Origin: Flavobacteriaceae bacterium | Lineage (GTDB): Bacteria; Bacteroidota; Bacteroidia; Flavobacteriales; Flavobacteriaceae | Length of the DNA stretch: 6,567 nt | Assembly (NCBI GenBank): GCA_014763515.1 | Contig: JACXVH010000143.1 | Span: 1-6,567 of the forward strand | Reading direction: 5' to 3' | Part shown: positions 1 to 6,567 of the stretch, one piece after another | Layout of the letters: every line of letters starts with the position of its first letter | How positions within the stretch are numbered: position 1 is the stretch's first letter | Notes under the pieces: model-generated | What the model was told of the DNA's origin: nothing | Seen by the model: the letters and a program-made list of their open reading frames with translations, nothing else | Database searches by the model: none | Made by a program: the position numbers and the translations under genes

Positions 1-142
1 TATAATTTTTTAAAATTTATACTTGCGAAAAAAAAAATCACATATGCAAGAAAAATATAATTTATTTCCGTTTTTAACTTGTCTTGTCTCTAAATTTTTA
101 AAATTCAACTTCATATATTCTATTCGTTTTAACTATTTTAAA
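1..142. other. AT-rich intergenic stretch at the left edge, no gene seen
   Basis: This stretch lies beyond the terminator that follows rpsJ. It is very AT-rich, with a long A-run near 28-37. I see no open frame of useful length on either strand and no match to the Bacteroidota promoter pattern (TAnnTTTG with an upstream TTTG). A short inverted repeat, CTTGC at 22-26 and GCAAG at 46-50, has a 19-base loop and is too weak to call. In many bacteria the S10 operon (rplC onward) follows rpsJ; whether that is true here lies outside the window. Confidence 0.5.
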
Positions 143-178
143 AGCAAAAAACTCCCAACTTTCGCTGGGAGTTTTGCT
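143..178 (-). terminator. Intrinsic terminator after rpsJ
   Basis: The arms AAAACTCCCA (148-157) and TGGGAGTTTT (166-175) pair perfectly over 10 bp around an 8-base loop, and flanking AGC/GCT bases extend the pairing with a two-base bulge. On the minus strand the hairpin runs directly into six T residues, the normal form of a rho-independent terminator. It lies about 20 bases past the rpsJ stop and so closes the rpsL-rpsG-fusA-rpsJ transcript. The A-run on the other side means it could also work weakly on the plus strand. Confidence 0.88.
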
Positions 179-196
179 AAGTAGTTAAAAATTCTA

Positions 197-502
197 TCAA
201 ACTTTGATTTCTACTTCAACACCACTTGGTAACTCTAATTTCATTAAAGCATCAATAGTTTTTGAAGAAGAACTATAAATATCTAATAATCTTTTATACG
301 AGCTTAATTCAAATTGCTCTCTAGATTTTTTGTTTACGTGTGGAGAACGTAATACAGTAAAAATCTTTTTATGCGTAGGTAACGGAATTGGACCAGTTAC
401 AACTGCACCTGTACTTTTTACAGTCTTAACGATTTTCTCAGCTGATTTATCAACTAAGTTGTGATCGTATGATTTTAATTTTATTCTAATTTTTTGACTC
501 AT
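197..502 (-). CDS. rpsJ: 30S ribosomal protein S10 (NusE)
   Basis: This 101-residue protein is the usual length for bacterial S10. It sits in the head of the 30S subunit, and in the NusB-NusE complex it also links transcription antitermination to translation. The family signature RSPHVNKKSREQFE is present at about residues 52-65, and the N-terminal strand (KIRIKLKSYDH) is typical. It is the last gene of the str transcript, starting 11 bases after the fusA stop, with an A/T-rich leader and no Shine-Dalgarno sequence. A strong terminator follows at once, so in this genome S10 is grouped with the str genes and seems cut off transcriptionally from any downstream rplC-type genes. Confidence 0.97.
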   Translation of the reverse strand: MSQKIRIKLKSYDHNLVDKSAEKIVKTVKSTGAVVTGPIPLPTHKKIFTVLRSPHVNKKSREQFELSSYKRLLDIYSSSSKTIDALMKLELPSGVEVEIKV

Positions 503-513
503 CTTTTTAAAAA

Positions 514-2652
514 TTAATCATTAGCGCCTTTAGCTTTCTTGATAACCTCTTCAGAAATGTTTGAAGGAGTTTCTGCGTAGTGAGAAAATTCCATAGTTGA
601 AGTTGCTCTACCAGAAGACAATGTTCTTAAAGTAGTTACATAACCAAACATTTCAGAAAGCGGAACAGAAGCTTTAATTACTTTTGAACCTGCTCTATCA
701 TCCATATTGTTTACTTGACCTCTTCTTCTATTTAAATCCCCAACGATATCACCCATATTTTCTTCCGGAGTTAACACCTCTAATTTCATAATTGGCTCAA
801 GGATCACAGCACCAGCAGCTTTTGCTGATTCTTTATATCCTAATTTAGCAGCCAATTCGAAAGAAAGCGCATCCGAATCCACAGGGTGAAAAGATCCATC
901 CGTTAAAGTTACTTTTAAACTATCAACTTCATAACCTGCTAAAGGTCCTGATTTCATAGCTTCTCTGAAACCTTTTTCTACAGCTGGAATATATTCTTTA
1001 GGTACGTTACCACCTTTTACTTCGTTAACAAATTGCAACCCTACAGGCACTTTTCCATCAACTTCGTCAGCTGGTCCAATTTCGAATACGATATCACCAA
1101 ATTTACCACGTCCACCTGATTGTTTCTTATAAACTTCTCTGTGTTGTGCTTTTCTAGTGAATGCCTCTTTGTACTCAACCTGTGGCTCACCTTGGTTAAC
1201 TTCAACTTTAAATTCACGCTTCATACGATCCACGATGATATCTAAGTGAAGCTCACCCATTCCAGAAATAATTGTTTGTCCTGAAGCATGGTCAGTTCTT
1301 ACTGTAAAAGTAGGATCTTCTTCAGCTAATTTAGCCAAAGCCATACCCATTTTATCAACGTCAGCTTTTGTTTTAGGCTCAACTGCGATACCAATTACTG
1401 GATCAGGGAATACCATTGATTCTAACACGATTGGGTGTTTTTCATCTGATAAAGTATCACCAGTTTTGATGTCTTTAAATCCTACAGCTGCTCCAATATC
1501 TCCGGCTTCAATATATTCAATTGCATTTTGCTTGTTAGCATGCATTTGGTAGATACGAGAGATACGCTCTTTGTTTCCTGAACGATTGTTCAATACATAA
1601 GAACCAGCATCTAAACGTCCTGAATAAGCACGGAAGAAAGCCAAACGACCAACATAAGGATCAGTAGCAATTTTAAATGCTAAAGCCGCAAATGGATCAT
1701 TTACAGATGGTTTTCTTGAAATAGGCTCACCAGTATCAGGGTTTGTTCCTTCAATAGCTTCTTTATCCAATGGAGAAGGTAAGAATTTACAAACTGCATC
1801 TAACATGAACTGAACTCCTTTATTTTTGAATGAAGATCCACATAACATTGGAATAATAGCCATATCGATAGTTGCCCTTCTTAATGCATTATTGATTTCT
1901 TCCTCTGTAATAGAGTCTTCATCTTCCATGAATTTCTCTAATAAGTTTTCATCATACGCAGCAACCTCTTCGATTAATTGTTGTCTGTACTTTTTAGTAT
2001 CTTCAATCATATCGTCTGGAATAGCAACGATATCAAAAGTAGCTCCTTGAGTTTCATCATGCCAAACAATTGCTTGGTTTTTGATTAAGTCAACTACTCC
2101 TTTGAAATCAGCCTCATCACCGATAGGTAAAACTAAAGGTACTGCATTTGATTTCAACATATCTTTTACTTGCTGACATACCGCTAAAAAGTTAGACCCT
2201 TGACGGTCCATCTTATTAACAAACCCCATACGAGGAACTTTATAATTATCAGCTAATCTCCAGTTTGTTTCTGATTGAGGCTCAACACCATCTACTGCAG
2301 AAAACAAGAATACTAAACCATCTAATACACGTAAAGAACGATTCACCTCTACTGTAAAGTCAACGTGACCTGGAGTATCGATAATATTAAAGTGGTAAGA
2401 ATGCGAGTCTGCTGTTGGCTTACCTTGCTCTGTTGGGAAGTTCCACTCACAAGTAGTAGCTGCAGAAGTAATTGTAATACCTCTTTCCGCTTCTTGCTCC
2501 ATCCAGTCCATAGTAGCGGCACCTTCGTGAACCTCACCAATTTTATGAGTTTTACCAGTATAGAATAAAATACGCTCAGTTGTTGTAGTTTTACCAGCAT
2601 CAATGTGAGCTGCAATACCGATATTTCTTGTATATTTTAAATCTCTTGCCAT
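514..2652 (-). CDS. fusA: Translation elongation factor G
   Basis: The 712-residue EF-G is the cytoplasmic GTPase that drives movement of tRNA and mRNA after peptide bond formation and acts with RRF in ribosome recycling. All GTPase motifs are visible: G1 AHIDAGKTT (15-23), G2 in RGITITSAATT (57-67), G3 DTPGH (92-96), G4 NKMD (146-149) and a G5-like GSS in CGSSFKNKG. Domains run G (to about 290), II, III, IV (GGRGKFG, then the tip motif FHPVDSD) and V, so it is full length. A hydrophilic hairpin at about residues 70-88, between G2 and G3, looks a little longer than in E. coli EF-G. The ATG follows rpsG by 20 bases with an A-rich leader. Classic fusA placement within str, rather than a stand-alone fusA2 paralogue, supports this as the housekeeping copy. 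Confidence 0.98.
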   Translation of the reverse strand: MARDLKYTRNIGIAAHIDAGKTTTTERILFYTGKTHKIGEVHEGAATMDWMEQEAERGITITSAATTCEWNFPTEQGKPTADSHSYHFNIIDTPGHVDFTVEVNRSLRVLDGLVFLFSAVDGVEPQSETNWRLADNYKVPRMGFVNKMDRQGSNFLAVCQQVKDMLKSNAVPLVLPIGDEADFKGVVDLIKNQAIVWHDETQGATFDIVAIPDDMIEDTKKYRQQLIEEVAAYDENLLEKFMEDEDSITEEEINNALRRATIDMAIIPMLCGSSFKNKGVQFMLDAVCKFLPSPLDKEAIEGTNPDTGEPISRKPSVNDPFAALAFKIATDPYVGRLAFFRAYSGRLDAGSYVLNNRSGNKERISRIYQMHANKQNAIEYIEAGDIGAAVGFKDIKTGDTLSDEKHPIVLESMVFPDPVIGIAVEPKTKADVDKMGMALAKLAEEDPTFTVRTDHASGQTIISGMGELHLDIIVDRMKREFKVEVNQGEPQVEYKEAFTRKAQHREVYKKQSGGRGKFGDIVFEIGPADEVDGKVPVGLQFVNEVKGGNVPKEYIPAVEKGFREAMKSGPLAGYEVDSLKVTLTDGSFHPVDSDALSFELAAKLGYKESAKAAGAVILEPIMKLEVLTPEENMGDIVGDLNRRRGQVNNMDDRAGSKVIKASVPLSEMFGYVTTLRTLSSGRATSTMEFSHYAETPSNISEEVIKKAKGAND

Positions 2653-2672
2653 TTTGTTGTGTTCTTTATGAA

Positions 2673-3149
2673 TTAAAATCTAAAGTGAGAGAATGCTTTG
2701 TTCGCCTCAGCCATTTTGTGAGTATCCATTCTTTTCTTAACAGCAGCACCTTCTTCTTTAGCAGCCGCTAAAATTTCAGAAGCTAAACGTGCAGCCATTG
2801 ATTTCTCATTTCTTTTTCTTGCATAAAGAATCATCCATTTCATCGCCATAGAAATTTTTCTATCTGGACGAATTGGCATAGGAATTTGGAATGTAGCACC
2901 ACCCACACGACGTGAACGTACTTCTACGTGAGGCATAACATTTGTTAAAGCATCTTTCCAAGTTTCTAATGCTGATTTTTCAGCATCTTGCTTCTTGTTT
3001 TCTACAATTTCTAAAGCATCGTAGAACACTTTGAAAGCAACTGATTTTTTACCATCCCACATTAAGTTATTCACAAAACGTGTTACTAACTGATCGTTAA
3101 ACTTTGGATCTGGTAAAAGAGGTCTTTTTTTGGCCTGTCTTTTTCTCAT
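2673..3149 (-). CDS. rpsG: 30S ribosomal protein S7
   Basis: This 158-residue S7 binds the 3' major domain of 16S rRNA, starts assembly of the 30S head, and lines the E-site. The N-terminal RKRQAKKRPLLPDP and the beta-hairpin motif EVRSRRVGGATFQIP (about residues 76-90) are diagnostic, and the basic C-terminus ends in NKAFSHFRF. It starts 25 bases after rpsL. In E. coli, S7 represses its own operon by binding a roughly 100-base rpsL-rpsG spacer. The spacer here is far too short for that structure, so that form of autoregulation is unlikely at this place (inference). The leader is purine-rich (AAAGAAAAGAC) but lacks a clear Shine-Dalgarno core. Confidence 0.97.
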   Translation of the reverse strand: MRKRQAKKRPLLPDPKFNDQLVTRFVNNLMWDGKKSVAFKVFYDALEIVENKKQDAEKSALETWKDALTNVMPHVEVRSRRVGGATFQIPMPIRPDRKISMAMKWMILYARKRNEKSMAARLASEILAAAKEEGAAVKKRMDTHKMAEANKAFSHFRF

Positions 3150-3174
3150 GTCTTTTCTTTAAAAGTTTTTAAAA

Positions 3175-3555
3175 TTACTTTTTGTCTTTAGGGCGTTTAG
3201 CACCATATTTAGATCTTCTTTGTAAACGACCGTTAACTCCGGCTGTATCCAAAGCACCACGAACGATGTGGTATCTAACTCCTGGTAAATCTTTTACCCT
3301 TCCACCTCTAACTAATACTATCGAGTGCTCTTGTAGATTGTGTCCTTCTCCTGGGATGTAAGCATTTACTTCGTTACCATTTGTCAAACGCACACGCGCA
3401 ACTTTACGCATTGCTGAGTTTGGTTTTTTAGGTGTTGTAGTGTAAACACGCGTACAAACCCCTCTTCTTTGAGGACAAGAATCTAAAGCAGCCGATTTAC
3501 TCTTCTTAGTTATTTTGGCTCTTCCAGTTCTTACTAATTGTTGAATTGTTGGCAT
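3175..3555 (-). CDS. rpsL: 30S ribosomal protein S12
   Basis: This 126-residue S12 sits at the decoding centre and affects accuracy of tRNA selection. The motifs TTPKKPNSAMRKV (40-52), PGEGHNLQEHS (68-78) and GGRVKDLPGVRYH (84-96) are all present. Lys43, Lys88 and Pro91, where changes give streptomycin resistance or dependence in other bacteria, are the ancestral residues, so no S12-based resistance is expected. Asp89, the residue methylthiolated by RimO in E. coli, is also kept. It is the first gene of the str transcript, with a promoter about 50 bases upstream. The ATG is chosen because it gives the canonical MPTIQQLVR N-terminus; no Shine-Dalgarno sequence precedes it. Confidence 0.98.
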   Translation of the reverse strand: MPTIQQLVRTGRAKITKKSKSAALDSCPQRRGVCTRVYTTTPKKPNSAMRKVARVRLTNGNEVNAYIPGEGHNLQEHSIVLVRGGRVKDLPGVRYHIVRGALDTAGVNGRLQRRSKYGAKRPKDKK

Positions 3556-3587
3556 AATTACTAATAAATTAATACTTTTTTTAACTA

Positions 3588-3600
3588 CCCTATTTTAGGG
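3588..3600. repeat. Short perfect palindrome at the predicted rpsL transcription start
   Basis: CCCTA and TAGGG flank three T residues, making a 5-bp inverted repeat that sits where transcription from the rpsL promoter should begin. It could be an operator half-site pair or a small hairpin at the 5' end of the mRNA, but a short palindrome like this can also arise by chance. No function can be assigned from sequence alone. Confidence 0.35.
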
Positions 3601-3603
3601 GAT

Positions 3604-3635
3604 GCAAAGGTAGAAATTATTTTTTATAATCCAAA
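3604..3635 (-). promoter_or_regulatory. Bacteroidota sigma-ABfr-type promoter for rpsL-rpsG-fusA-rpsJ
   Basis: On the minus strand, TTTG (3632-3635) is followed by 19 bases and then TACCTTTGC (3604-3612). This matches the Bacteroidota housekeeping pattern of a -33 TTTG and a -7 TAnnTTTG at normal spacing. The expected start of transcription is near 3597-3600, giving a leader of about 45 bases before the rpsL ATG. It lies just past the terminator of the preceding amylase gene, so the ribosomal operon has its own start signal. Confidence 0.85.
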
Positions 3636-3669
3636 TGTTAACAGTTTAATTTTCAATACACTTAAAATA

Positions 3670-3699
3670 TAAAGCATTTGGCTGTTGCCAAATGCTTTA
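3670..3699 (-). terminator. Intrinsic terminator after the alpha-amylase gene
   Basis: The arms at 3670-3682 and 3687-3699 (core AAAGCATTTGGC and GCCAAATGCTTT) pair perfectly over 13 bp around a 4-base loop. On the minus strand the stem leads into an A/T-rich tail (ATATTTTAAG) with an imperfect T-run, so termination may be less tight than after rpsJ. It lies about 20 bases past the amylase stop and ends the glycosidase transcript before the rpsL promoter. Confidence 0.8.
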
Positions 3700-4247
3700 A
3701 AATTAACTTCAATTATATAATTACTTAACTTTTACAAAAACATAGTATTCCCAGGGTTGTAATTCAAAACTAACTTGACCTTTGAATACCTCGTCAGGGT
3801 TCATATAATTTTTATAAATATCATCGAAATCTAATTTAAAGTTATCAACTTGATCTTCGCTGAGATTTGCTAAATAAATGATTTTTTCACCATCTTTTTC
3901 TCGTTCAAAAGCTAAAATTTGTTCATCGTTAGAAGTAATAATTCTTTTATATGAAGCAGCATTTTTTCCACCGCTTAGTGCTTTATTTTCGGTTTTTAAC
4001 TTTCCTAATTTTGCTCTTAATTCCCAATCCGAACCTTTAGTTTTTAGAATAGAATCTTTTTCAAAAAACTTCAAACTATGACTCAAACCATATTCATTTC
4101 CGCTGTAAATTAATGGCATTCCTGGCATCATATAAGATAAAGCGGTCATGGCTTCTTCTGCTTTTCCTAATCTTCCTTTAACGGTTCCGTTCCAAGAATT
4201 CTCATCGTGATTGTCAACAAAACTCATTAAAATATCATTTGATTCAT

Positions 4248-4253
4248 ACAACC
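4248..4253 (-). other. Breakpoint of the amylase disruption
   Basis: Reading the minus strand, the 5' frame passes through GCT TAC GGT and then TGT ATG. The 3' frame picks up as TTG TAT GAA TCA, the expected start of the strand leading to the region IV motif. The two frames share only the bases around the GGTTGT junction. The geometry fits loss of 3n+1 bases, meaning the third base of a Gly codon plus n whole codons. A simple one-base slip would not account for the protein segment that seems to be absent. Confidence 0.7.
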
Positions 4254-5024
4254 GTAAGCCATATCAAACAAACCGTCTTTTAACAATTCAGGTTCCCAAG
4301 CTTCTGCCAACATGAAAATATCTTTTTCTTTTCGCAATTGTGGAATAGCTTGTTGCCAAAAATCTAGAGGCACATTACTTGCTACATCGCAACGGAATCC
4401 ATCAATGTTTTCGTTTTTGATCCAATGCAACATATCAGAAGTCATTTCTTTTCGCAATCCTTGGTTGTCGTAATTCAAATCAGCAACATCAGACCAACCC
4501 CAAGATTTACCCGTTTCTGGATTGATTGGATCGATGATTTCTCCTTTCTCATTTTTAGTATAATATTCTGGATGTTCTTTAATCCAAACGTGGTCCCAAC
4601 CTGTGTGATTTGGTACCCAATCCAAAATCACATACATGCCATTATCATGCGCTGTTTTTACTAAATTTCTAAAATCATCAATTGTTCCAAATTCAGGATT
4701 CACTTTTTTGAAATCCGAAACTGCATAGTAACTTCCTAGATATTTATGTTGTTCTGCTTCAGGCATTTCAGAAACAAATTTACTATCATCACCACCGGTT
4801 GCTTTTCTTTTGGTTTGCGAAATAGGAAAAATAGGCATTACCCAAATGATTTTTACACCTAATTCTTTTAATTGCGGAATATCTTTAGTAAAGGCATTGA
4901 AAGTTCCTTCAGGTGAATACTGACGGATATTAACTTCATAAATAACAGCACTTTCTTCCACTTCTGGAGAAAATTTTGCGAATTCTGTTTTTGAATTTTC
5001 TGCCGTTTTTTCTGTTTCGTTTTT

Positions 5025-5075
5025 ACAACTAAATAAAGTTAAAAAAACTAATACAGTAACAATTGTCTTTTTCAT
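5025..5075 (-). other. Lipoprotein signal peptide of the alpha-amylase
   Basis: Residues 1-17 form a short positive start (MKK), a hydrophobic core (IVTVLVFLTL) and the lipobox LFSC, so signal peptidase II should cleave before Cys17. Acidic residues follow at 20 and 22 (KNETE), loosely like the acidic surface-export signal described for Bacteroidota lipoproteins. Outer-membrane, possibly surface, location is therefore plausible but not certain, and it is moot if the gene is truly broken. Confidence 0.8.
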
Positions 5076-5086
5076 TTTTTATAATT

Positions 5087-6025
5087 TTATTTTCCAAACA
5101 TAAATTCTAACGGAATATGAATCCTTTTTTGCCAAGAGGCTTCGGAATGGTTTTCGCCTTCAAACTTTAAATTCTGGGAATCTACATCCGTATATCCTTT
5201 TACTTTTAAAATTTCATCAACTCGATATTCGTATTTTAAATAGAAAGCATCTAAAGTTTCTGTTCCGTAATCAAAATATAATTTGTGGTTTTTAGCTTCG
5301 GGTAATTTCTTTTCCATATACGCGAAAAAAGATTCCGGAATGGGGTTGTTTTCAAATTCTCTAAATCCAATCCAATGCGTTGACAAACAAGCTGCTTTTC
5401 CGAATACATTTGGATATTCACACAAAGCATACATCGAAATCAAGCCGCCCATACTCGAACCCATAATGGCAGTGTGATTTGCAGTAGTAAAAACCGAATA
5501 GTTTTTATCAATGTAAGGCTTCAATTCTTCTACAATAAATTTTAAATAATTATCGGAATTTATTTTGCTATCGTCAAATGGAAATTGCGATTTTTTTGCT
5601 TCTATTTGAATTTTCTCTTTTAACTCTTTTGAAAGCGGTTCATAAGGTTTTTTAGGATACAAATCCATGTGACGCAAATTAGGAATGTTCCAAATAGCTA
5701 CGACAATAAAATCATTTACTTTATTTTCTTGCATTAATTGCGATGCTACTTCATCTACTCTCCATTCTTGTTTGTTCCATGTAGTTGTTGCATCAAACAA
5801 CATTTGGCCATCGTGCATGTACAAAACACTATATTTTTTTGTTTTAGAATAGGTTTTTGGTAACCAAACATCAACTGTTCTTGGCACAATATATCTAGAA
5901 GGAAAGGTATCTATTCTTTCAATATTTCCTTCAAATTTTCCTGAATTTTCAAGAACATAAGATTGTATCTTACTTTGAGAAAAAGTAAAACAAAAGCATA
6001 ATAGAAAGAGTAATAGTTGTTTCAT
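5087..6025 (-). CDS. Secreted esterase-like alpha/beta hydrolase (putative esterase, PF00756-like)
   Basis: This 312-residue protein has a signal peptide (hydrophobic core about residues 3-15, likely cut near FS-Q, 16-17), so it should act in the periplasm or outside the cell. The fold resembles the esterase D / enterochelin esterase group: VDVWLPKTY (51-59), VLYMHDGQMLFD (67-78), nucleophile elbow GSSMGG (189-194, Ser191), a likely catalytic acid in FDYGTETLD (251-259), and the likely catalytic His293 in GENHSEASW. The true substrate cannot be read from sequence; carbohydrate esters are a reasonable guess because it lies between two GH13 genes. Its ATG overlaps the stop of the upstream glycosidase by one base (TAATG), suggesting translational coupling. 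Cys10 and Cys12 do not form a proper lipobox, so a lipoprotein is unlikely. Confidence 0.85.
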   Translation of the reverse strand: MKQLLLFLLCFCFTFSQSKIQSYVLENSGKFEGNIERIDTFPSRYIVPRTVDVWLPKTYSKTKKYSVLYMHDGQMLFDATTTWNKQEWRVDEVASQLMQENKVNDFIVVAIWNIPNLRHMDLYPKKPYEPLSKELKEKIQIEAKKSQFPFDDSKINSDNYLKFIVEELKPYIDKNYSVFTTANHTAIMGSSMGGLISMYALCEYPNVFGKAACLSTHWIGFREFENNPIPESFFAYMEKKLPEAKNHKLYFDYGTETLDAFYLKYEYRVDEILKVKGYTDVDSQNLKFEGENHSEASWQKRIHIPLEFMFGK

Positions 6026-6567
6026 TATTTCAATTCTAGTATCATTGACGATTTTCCTTCAACCGATAATTCAGCTTTTAAATCGATGGATTTTCCAGAA
6101 AGAATATCATTTCCAGAAGTAAACGATTTGATATTTTCCTGAAAACGAGAAAGATTCAATTTCTGAGTATCAGGAGCATTATTGATAACCACCATAACCG
6201 TTTCTTTATCGTTATGACGGAAATACACATACACATTATTTTCAGGAATGTAATGCGTTAATTTTCCAGTGTGAATTACTTCTTTATTTTTTCTCCAATT
6301 CAATACTTTCTTAGAAAAATCGAAATATTTTGCTTGTTCAACTGTTCTTCCACTAGCAGAAAACGCATTGTTTGCATCGCCTTCCCAACCACCAGGGAAA
6401 TCTTGACGAATATCTGCATCACCTTTTCCTTTATCTCCAGCCATTCCAATTTCAGAGCCGTAATACAATTGTGGAATCCCTCTCATAGTTGCCATAATGG
6501 TCATTCCCAATTGGTATTTTTTAAAATCATTTTGATAAATTTGATTGAAACGCCCTGTATCGTGATT
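6025..6567 (-). CDS. GH13 glycosidase, C-terminal part (SusA/neopullulanase or cyclomaltodextrinase-like)
   Basis: The frame is open to the window edge, so only the last 180 residues are seen; the N-terminus, signal peptide and first catalytic motifs lie outside. The visible part begins with region IV NHDTGR (residues 1-6, His2 and Asp3 in the active site). Then come RGIPQLYYGSEIGM (29-42), the segment KGDADIRQDFPGGW typical of Bacteroidota neopullulanase and cyclomaltodextrinase-type enzymes, and a C-terminal beta-sandwich domain ending SMILELK. The family cleaves starch-derived oligosaccharides, pullulan or cyclodextrins, often in the periplasm. It is the first visible gene of the cluster and its stop overlaps the esterase start. 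The exact specificity and a susA name cannot be fixed from this part alone. Confidence 0.9.
   Translation of the reverse strand, partial: NHDTGRFNQIYQNDFKKYQLGMTIMATMRGIPQLYYGSEIGMAGDKGKGDADIRQDFPGGWEGDANNAFSASGRTVEQAKYFDFSKKVLNWRKNKEVIHTGKLTHYIPENNVYVYFRHNDKETVMVVINNAPDTQKLNLSRFQENIKSFTSGNDILSGKSIDLKAELSVEGKSSMILELK

Larger units (their letters stand above)
3721..5075 (-). pseudogene. Lipoprotein GH13 alpha-amylase, disrupted by a frameshifting internal deletion
   Basis: An intact version would hydrolyse alpha-1,4 bonds in starch or malto-oligosaccharides at the cell envelope. The 5' part (4227-5075, 282 codons) starts with a lipoprotein signal (Cys17) and carries GH13 region I DWVPNHT (Asp152, His157), region II GFRCDVAS (nucleophile Asp230) and region III LAEAWE (acid/base Glu258). 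It leaves frame after FDMAYG (residues 270-275), adds seven unrelated residues and stops. The 3' part (3721-4251, another frame) holds region IV FVDNHDENSW, then PGMPLIYSGNEYG and a beta-sandwich domain ending LQPWEYYVFVKVK. From memory of relatives, about 25-30 residues between AYG and YESNDILM are missing, roughly barrel helix 6. The surrounding motifs are well kept, so the break is either recent or an assembly error. It is third in the glycosidase-esterase cluster, 11 bases after the esterase. Confidence 0.85.

Noticed and set aside
1..50. AT-rich inverted repeats, including CTTGC/GCAAG and a near-palindrome at 1-21
   Set aside because: Short arms, long loop or pure A/T composition; expected by chance in DNA this AT-rich.
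1826..2050. Plus-strand open frame inside fusA
   Set aside because: Low-complexity Ser/Ile-rich translation antisense to a fully conserved fusA; a shadow frame with no promoter or family match.
4227..4270. Programmed ribosomal frameshift joining the two amylase frames
   Set aside because: There is no slippery heptamer or downstream structure at the junction, and a frameshift would not supply the missing protein segment.
4425..4664. Plus-strand open frame antisense to the amylase
   Set aside because: No recognisable domain, and it mirrors well-conserved GH13 coding sequence on the other strand.
5095..5102. TATGTTTG on the minus strand, resembling a -7 promoter box ahead of the amylase gene
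   Set aside because: No TTTG or TTG lies 19-21 bases upstream, and the bases encode the conserved end of the esterase (FMFGK); probably chance.
1..6567. Defence system, CRISPR array, insertion sequence or other mobile element
   Set aside because: No direct-repeat array, transposase, integrase, tRNA or target-site duplication is seen; the content is housekeeping plus a carbohydrate-use cluster.

Overview
The window looks like a chromosomal segment from a Bacteroidota bacterium of the Flavobacteriia, probably Flavobacterium or a close relative (inference). Four things point there: strongly AT-rich DNA, a promoter ahead of rpsL with the Bacteroidota pattern (TTTG, 19 bases, TAnnTTTGC), no clear Shine-Dalgarno sequences, and protein sequences of flavobacterial flavour. 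Every supported gene lies on the minus strand, so transcription runs from high to low coordinates.

Low-coordinate half (about 1-3660): a compact str operon read in the order rpsL (S12), rpsG (S7), fusA (EF-G), rpsJ (S10). Gaps are 25, 20 and 11 bases. It starts at a near-perfect promoter at 3604-3635 and ends at a strong intrinsic terminator at about 143-178 just after rpsJ. The rest of the left edge (1-142) is AT-rich and shows no gene.

High-coordinate half (3670-6567): a starch or malto-oligosaccharide cluster read in the order GH13 glycosidase (SusA/neopullulanase-like, 5' end outside the window), a secreted esterase-like alpha/beta hydrolase, and a lipoprotein GH13 alpha-amylase. The first two genes overlap by one base and the third follows after 11 bases, so they are probably one transcript. 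It ends at a hairpin terminator at 3670-3699, which separates it from the rpsL promoter.

The most notable finding is that the lipoprotein alpha-amylase is broken. Its N-terminal part carries three of the four GH13 catalytic motifs and its C-terminal part carries the fourth. They lie in different frames, joined at about 4248-4253, where a stretch that I estimate from family memory at 25-30 codons appears to be missing. This is either a real inactivating deletion or an assembly error. I found no convincing new kind of system; the rest is conserved translation machinery beside a polysaccharide-use cluster.
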